Shown: positions 61,693-64,000 of the stretch, piece after piece | Layout: every line of letters begins with the position of its first letter | Position numbering within the stretch: position 1 is the stretch's first letter | Origin: Hymenobacter nivis | GTDB lineage: Bacteria; Bacteroidota; Bacteroidia; Cytophagales; Hymenobacteraceae | Reading direction: 5' to 3' | Length of the DNA: 64,000 bases | Assembly: GCF_006439025.1 (NCBI RefSeq) | Contig: NZ_RCYZ01000009.1 | Coordinates: 169,741 to 233,740, forward strand | Notes under the pieces: model-generated | The model's database searches: none | What the model was told of the DNA's origin: nothing | What the model saw: only the letters and a program-made list of their open reading frames with translations | Position numbers and translations under genes: made by a program

Positions 61693-62316
61693 TTATTTAG
61701 CTTTTCGGCTGGGCGCTGGCTTTTTTGCTTGGGGGCGGCTGGTGTACACGGCGACGCCCCGCAAGCGCAGGTACTTGTACAACGTAACCTTGGAAATGCG
61801 CAGGCTCTCGGCAATGTCGCGCACGCTCAGCCGCTGCTCCTGGTAGAGGGTCGCCGCCACGATGGCCGTGCGCTCGGCTTCGGGCGAGAGGCCGGGTTTG
61901 CGCCCGCCGATGCGCCCCCGGGCACGGGCGGCGGCCAAGCCCGCGCAGGTGCGCTCGCGGATGAGCTCGCGCTCGAACTCGGCCAGGGAAGCGAACAGGT
62001 TCAGCACCAGCCGGCCCTGGGCCGAGGCCGTGCTGATGGCGTCGGTGAGCGAGACCAGGTCCACGCCCCGGCCCTGCAGGTCGGCCACCAGCTCGAGCAG
62101 GTGCTTGAGCGAGCGGCCGAGCCGGTCGAGTTTGTAGATGCAAAGCGTGTCGCCTTTGCGCAACGTGAGCAGCAGCTTTTCCAGCTCGGCGCGCGTGGCC
62201 AGCGCGCCGGAGGCCTTCTCTTGGTAAATCACTTCGCAGCCGGCTTGCGTGAGGGCGTCGAGCTGCAGTTCCAGGTTCTGGTCACGGGTGGAGACCCGGG
62301 CGTAGCCAATCTTCAT
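61693..62316 (-). CDS. Serine recombinase (resolvase/invertase family)
   Basis: A 207-residue site-specific recombinase. The catalytic Ser9 lies in IGYARVSTRDQNLELQ, followed by YKLDRLGRSLKHLL and FASLAEFERELIRERT of the resolvase core, and a C-terminal helix-turn-helix (VRDIAESLRISKVTLYKYL). The size fits Tn3-type resolvases or DNA invertases. Start MKIGYARVST is the family start. No transposase is visible in the window. Inverted repeats at 59550, 62448 and 63986 flank its neighbourhood. Confidence 0.9.
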   Translation of the reverse strand: MKIGYARVSTRDQNLELQLDALTQAGCEVIYQEKASGALATRAELEKLLLTLRKGDTLCIYKLDRLGRSLKHLLELVADLQGRGVDLVSLTDAISTASAQGRLVLNLFASLAEFERELIRERTCAGLAAARARGRIGGRKPGLSPEAERTAIVAATLYQEQRLSVRDIAESLRISKVTLYKYLRLRGVAVYTSRPQAKKPAPSRKAK

Positions 62317-62346
62317 CGCACAGGGAATGAGGTACACGAAACTCAT

Positions 62347-62546
62347 CCTAAGGTACGGTTTCCTGTACTTAGTTAATTGAACCAGTTTCTTTTACCGCTT
62401 TCCGGCATAGCAAAGCGATAATGAGGCAAACCGAGGTAAACCGTGCGGTTCAGTGAAAGGAGCGTTTTGTATTATTGGGACGGGGCAATACTCTGCCCTT
62501 GCTGCGTTTACTTCGGGTAGTTAGCGAACCCATCAAGTTGTGTGCA
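62347..62546. other. Intergenic region between recombinase and lipoprotein gene
   Basis: A divergent promoter region, AT-richer than the main chromosome. It holds the near-copy GTTCAGTGAAAGGAG of the 15-nt inverted repeat at 62448-62462, and GTACGGTTTCCTGTAC near 62353, a small palindrome that could be a recombinase site. No gene seen. Confidence 0.4.
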
Positions 62547-63107
62547 ATGCATAATTCTCCGTTCCTTGCGCTTGCCCTTATCGTGTGTTCTGCCGGGTTG
62601 ACAAGGTGTTCCCACACGACCGACACCCCCACAGGTAACTTTGGACAGCCCCCGCAACTGCATCTAAAACAGCCGCTAAATGCGCCGTCCAGCCAAGTCT
62701 TGTTGCACCAATTTGCGGCCGCTCATGCCCGCGCGGACAGCTTGGTGCGGCTGCTGGTCACCATTGGCCCCGACCGACGGGTCTACCCAAGCCAATTAGC
62801 CGAATTAATTGCGTATCAGCGGTTCATTACGGGAGACTTGGAAATCGGCCCGAAGCAAGCGGTTGGCGTTGCCGTGGGATCTGGCGTTAAGCAAAAAGAC
62901 GCAAAGGTTGGCTTCTACGCGGGCGGCTTTACGCCCGACACCTTGACCAGATTGCAACAAGCAAGTGCTTATTATCAAGAGGTTATTGCCAACCCAAGAA
63001 CTTGCTACTGGCTTGTGCAGAACGATTGCAACGGCTGTGTTGGGTTAAAAGTTAACGCCGCCAACGGCCACGTATTCGAACAGGGCAAGATCACATTTAT
63101 GTACTGA
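62547..63107 (+). CDS. Predicted lipoprotein of unknown function
   Basis: A 186-residue protein with an N-terminal hydrophobic segment and Cys (ALIVCSAGLTRC, lipobox LTRC imperfect). The middle reads LLHQFAAAHARADSLVRLLVTIGPDRR; a later TCYWLVQNDCNGCVGLKV has three Cys close together. Family not recognised. Lower GC than housekeeping genes. Could be an immunity- or toxin-associated protein of the accessory segment, but nothing proves it. Confidence 0.6.
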   Translation: MHNSPFLALALIVCSAGLTRCSHTTDTPTGNFGQPPQLHLKQPLNAPSSQVLLHQFAAAHARADSLVRLLVTIGPDRRVYPSQLAELIAYQRFITGDLEIGPKQAVGVAVGSGVKQKDAKVGFYAGGFTPDTLTRLQQASAYYQEVIANPRTCYWLVQNDCNGCVGLKVNAANGHVFEQGKITFMY

Positions 63108-63172
63108 TGCCCTTCCGATGGTTTGGGTCCAACCAAACGGCCGGAAGCTAAACGGAGCCTTACTTTGTCTCT

Positions 63173-63736
63173 ATGTCTTGGATTCCGCGTCTGCTTCCGG
63201 TAGTTGGACTTCTGTGCGTAGCATGCCGGGAAGCACCTGAACGCTCCCAAGCGCAGCGAACCAGCGCACGGCCCGTGCCCCGAAACGGATGTAAGCAAAC
63301 GGTGGTCAACGACGCCTTATCTAACAACTTAGTCGATACGCGGGGCATAGCCCGCTTTGGCTTGCGGCACGTCGCCCCCCGTGGCTATGCCTTGCGCTAC
63401 ATCACGGAACCGAACCGGCAAGACCTGGCCGTGGTCGATACGGTGTACACCCTGCGCGCGGGCAACAGCGAGCTGGTATTTGGGGGCATCACCCCATTAA
63501 ATCCCACCCATTCGACGCCGTACTGGATAGCCGCAACCGTGCGGGACCGCTCGCTCGTGGTGTACCCGGGCGTGGAAGTGGGCATGTCCAAAGCCGCCTT
63601 TCTGCGCTTGGTTGGGGCTCCGTCCACGCCGTGCGACACTGTCGAGGTCGTGCCCAGTGAACAAAATGCCAGTCACTGTTTCATTTTTGCCCACGATACC
63701 CTGACCGTCATGTGGCTCTATTCAGGAGACGAATAA
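63173..63736 (+). CDS. Predicted lipoprotein of unknown function
   Basis: A 187-residue exported protein (lipobox GLLCVAC). The mature part has RFGLRHVAPRGYALRYI, then PYWIAATVRDRSLVVYPGVEVGMSK and two Cys in STPCDTVEVV and ASHCFIFAH. The GVxVGMSKxxFLRLVG pattern resembles the small lipoproteins with 'GMSRDEV'-like motif (SmpA/BamE-like) but too weakly for assignment. Lower GC; a TTACTTTG box at 63160-63167 lies upstream. Confidence 0.6.
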   Translation: MSWIPRLLPVVGLLCVACREAPERSQAQRTSARPVPRNGCKQTVVNDALSNNLVDTRGIARFGLRHVAPRGYALRYITEPNRQDLAVVDTVYTLRAGNSELVFGGITPLNPTHSTPYWIAATVRDRSLVVYPGVEVGMSKAAFLRLVGAPSTPCDTVEVVPSEQNASHCFIFAHDTLTVMWLYSGDE

Positions 63737-63759
63737 TACAGCGTTCATTGAAACGGTAA

Positions 63760-63939
63760 GTCCGCATCCACCGCTCGCTTGAAACCGATGCCATTGAAGC
63801 CTACAGCGGCCGTGGGTTGGACATGTACCGCTTCGGAGAAGAGTCAATATTTGTCTCGGAAGCCCTGAAGGAGGCATTCAAAGAGGTCAGTCCGCAGGGA
63901 TTGCGCTTCAGTTTGGGATTCTCGGAGTTCGCTGCCTAA
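63760..63939 (+). pseudogene. Gene remnant, C-terminal fragment resembling Imm11/DUF1629
   Basis: A 59-codon open frame without a start codon, preceded by a stop: it reads SLETDAIEAYSGRGLDMYRF, then SIFVSEALKEAFKEVSPQGL and ends FSEFAA. The L-x-D-x-Y/F-R...LFVSE-x-L-K-x-A-F...GLRF layout recalls the C-terminus of Imm11-type immunity proteins. No upstream part in any frame was seen, so it is a truncated relic. Confidence 0.4.
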
Positions 63940-63985
63940 GTAGACTCTCTAATTCAAGAAAACGGTCGGAAGGTAAACGCGCTCC

Positions 63986-64000
63986 GTTCAGTTGAAGGAG
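63986..64000 (-). repeat. Right inverted-repeat copy GTTCAGTTGAAGGAG
   Basis: Exact reverse complement of 59550-59564, at the window's edge, so the full length cannot be judged. Confidence 0.5.

Overview
The window looks like chromosome of a GC-rich Bacteroidota, most likely Hymenobacter or a close relative (Cytophagales). The evidence is two proteins with type IX secretion (T9SS) C-terminal sorting domains, many SusC/TonB-receptor-like and beta-barrel proteins, TonB_C domain proteins, LytTR two-component genes, lipoproteins, TAnnTTTG-like -7 boxes close to start codons, and almost no Shine-Dalgarno sequences. GC is high nearly throughout, with AT-rich intergenic gaps. The word GGGGCCC is strikingly frequent in both coding and non-coding DNA. 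Large ORFs antisense to GC-rich genes were treated as shadows.

Layout. 0-5.3 kb: nucleotide biosynthesis on the minus strand (purQ, cut by the window edge; purL; pyrE; pyrF). 5.3-10.8 kb: an intergenic region with orphan hairpins, a large T9SS-sorted surface protein divergent from an NtrC-type regulator, a 35-residue membrane peptide and a small T9SS protein. 10.9-14.1 kb: a compact FAD oxidoreductase / type III polyketide synthase / methyltransferase cluster. 14.0-18.2 kb: three adjacent secreted proteins made of 4, 5 and 1 TonB_C-like repeats. 18.2-33.7 kb: mostly housekeeping and stress genes (histone-deacetylase-like hydrolase, tRNA-Val, PorT-like barrel, DJ-1/PfpI, thioesterase, GMC oxidoreductase, small secreted proteins, Uma2, aldehyde dehydrogenase, PAP2, two paralogous lipoproteins, SDR, pseudouridine synthase, cold-shock protein).

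33.7-39.3 kb: a signalling module. A TonB-receptor-like barrel is divergent from a LytS-type kinase and LytTR regulator, with a four-copy candidate operator between them, followed by a GIN-domain protein. 39.3-48.5 kb: an envelope region with a predicted zinc-peptidase / beta-propeller / beta-barrel fusion, twin Cys-rich lipoproteins, a ceramide-desaturase-like enzyme, an MG2/plug-domain protein and MsrA. 48.7-59 kb: soluble PAS kinase, methionine-type aminotransferase, an iron-uptake pair (PepSY protein and siderophore receptor), an oxidoreductase/AraC operon and an omega-amidase-like enzyme. 59-64 kb: an AT-richer accessory segment with a Fic protein and a convergent candidate antitoxin, nitronate monooxygenase, serine recombinase, two lipoproteins and a gene remnant, with 15-bp inverted repeats near both ends.

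The most interesting items are the polyketide cluster, the LytTR-like operator, the TonB_C arrays, the peptidase-propeller-barrel fusion, the DEGS-like desaturase, and the Fic/antitoxin arrangement. All functions are inferred from sequence patterns by eye; no database search was run.
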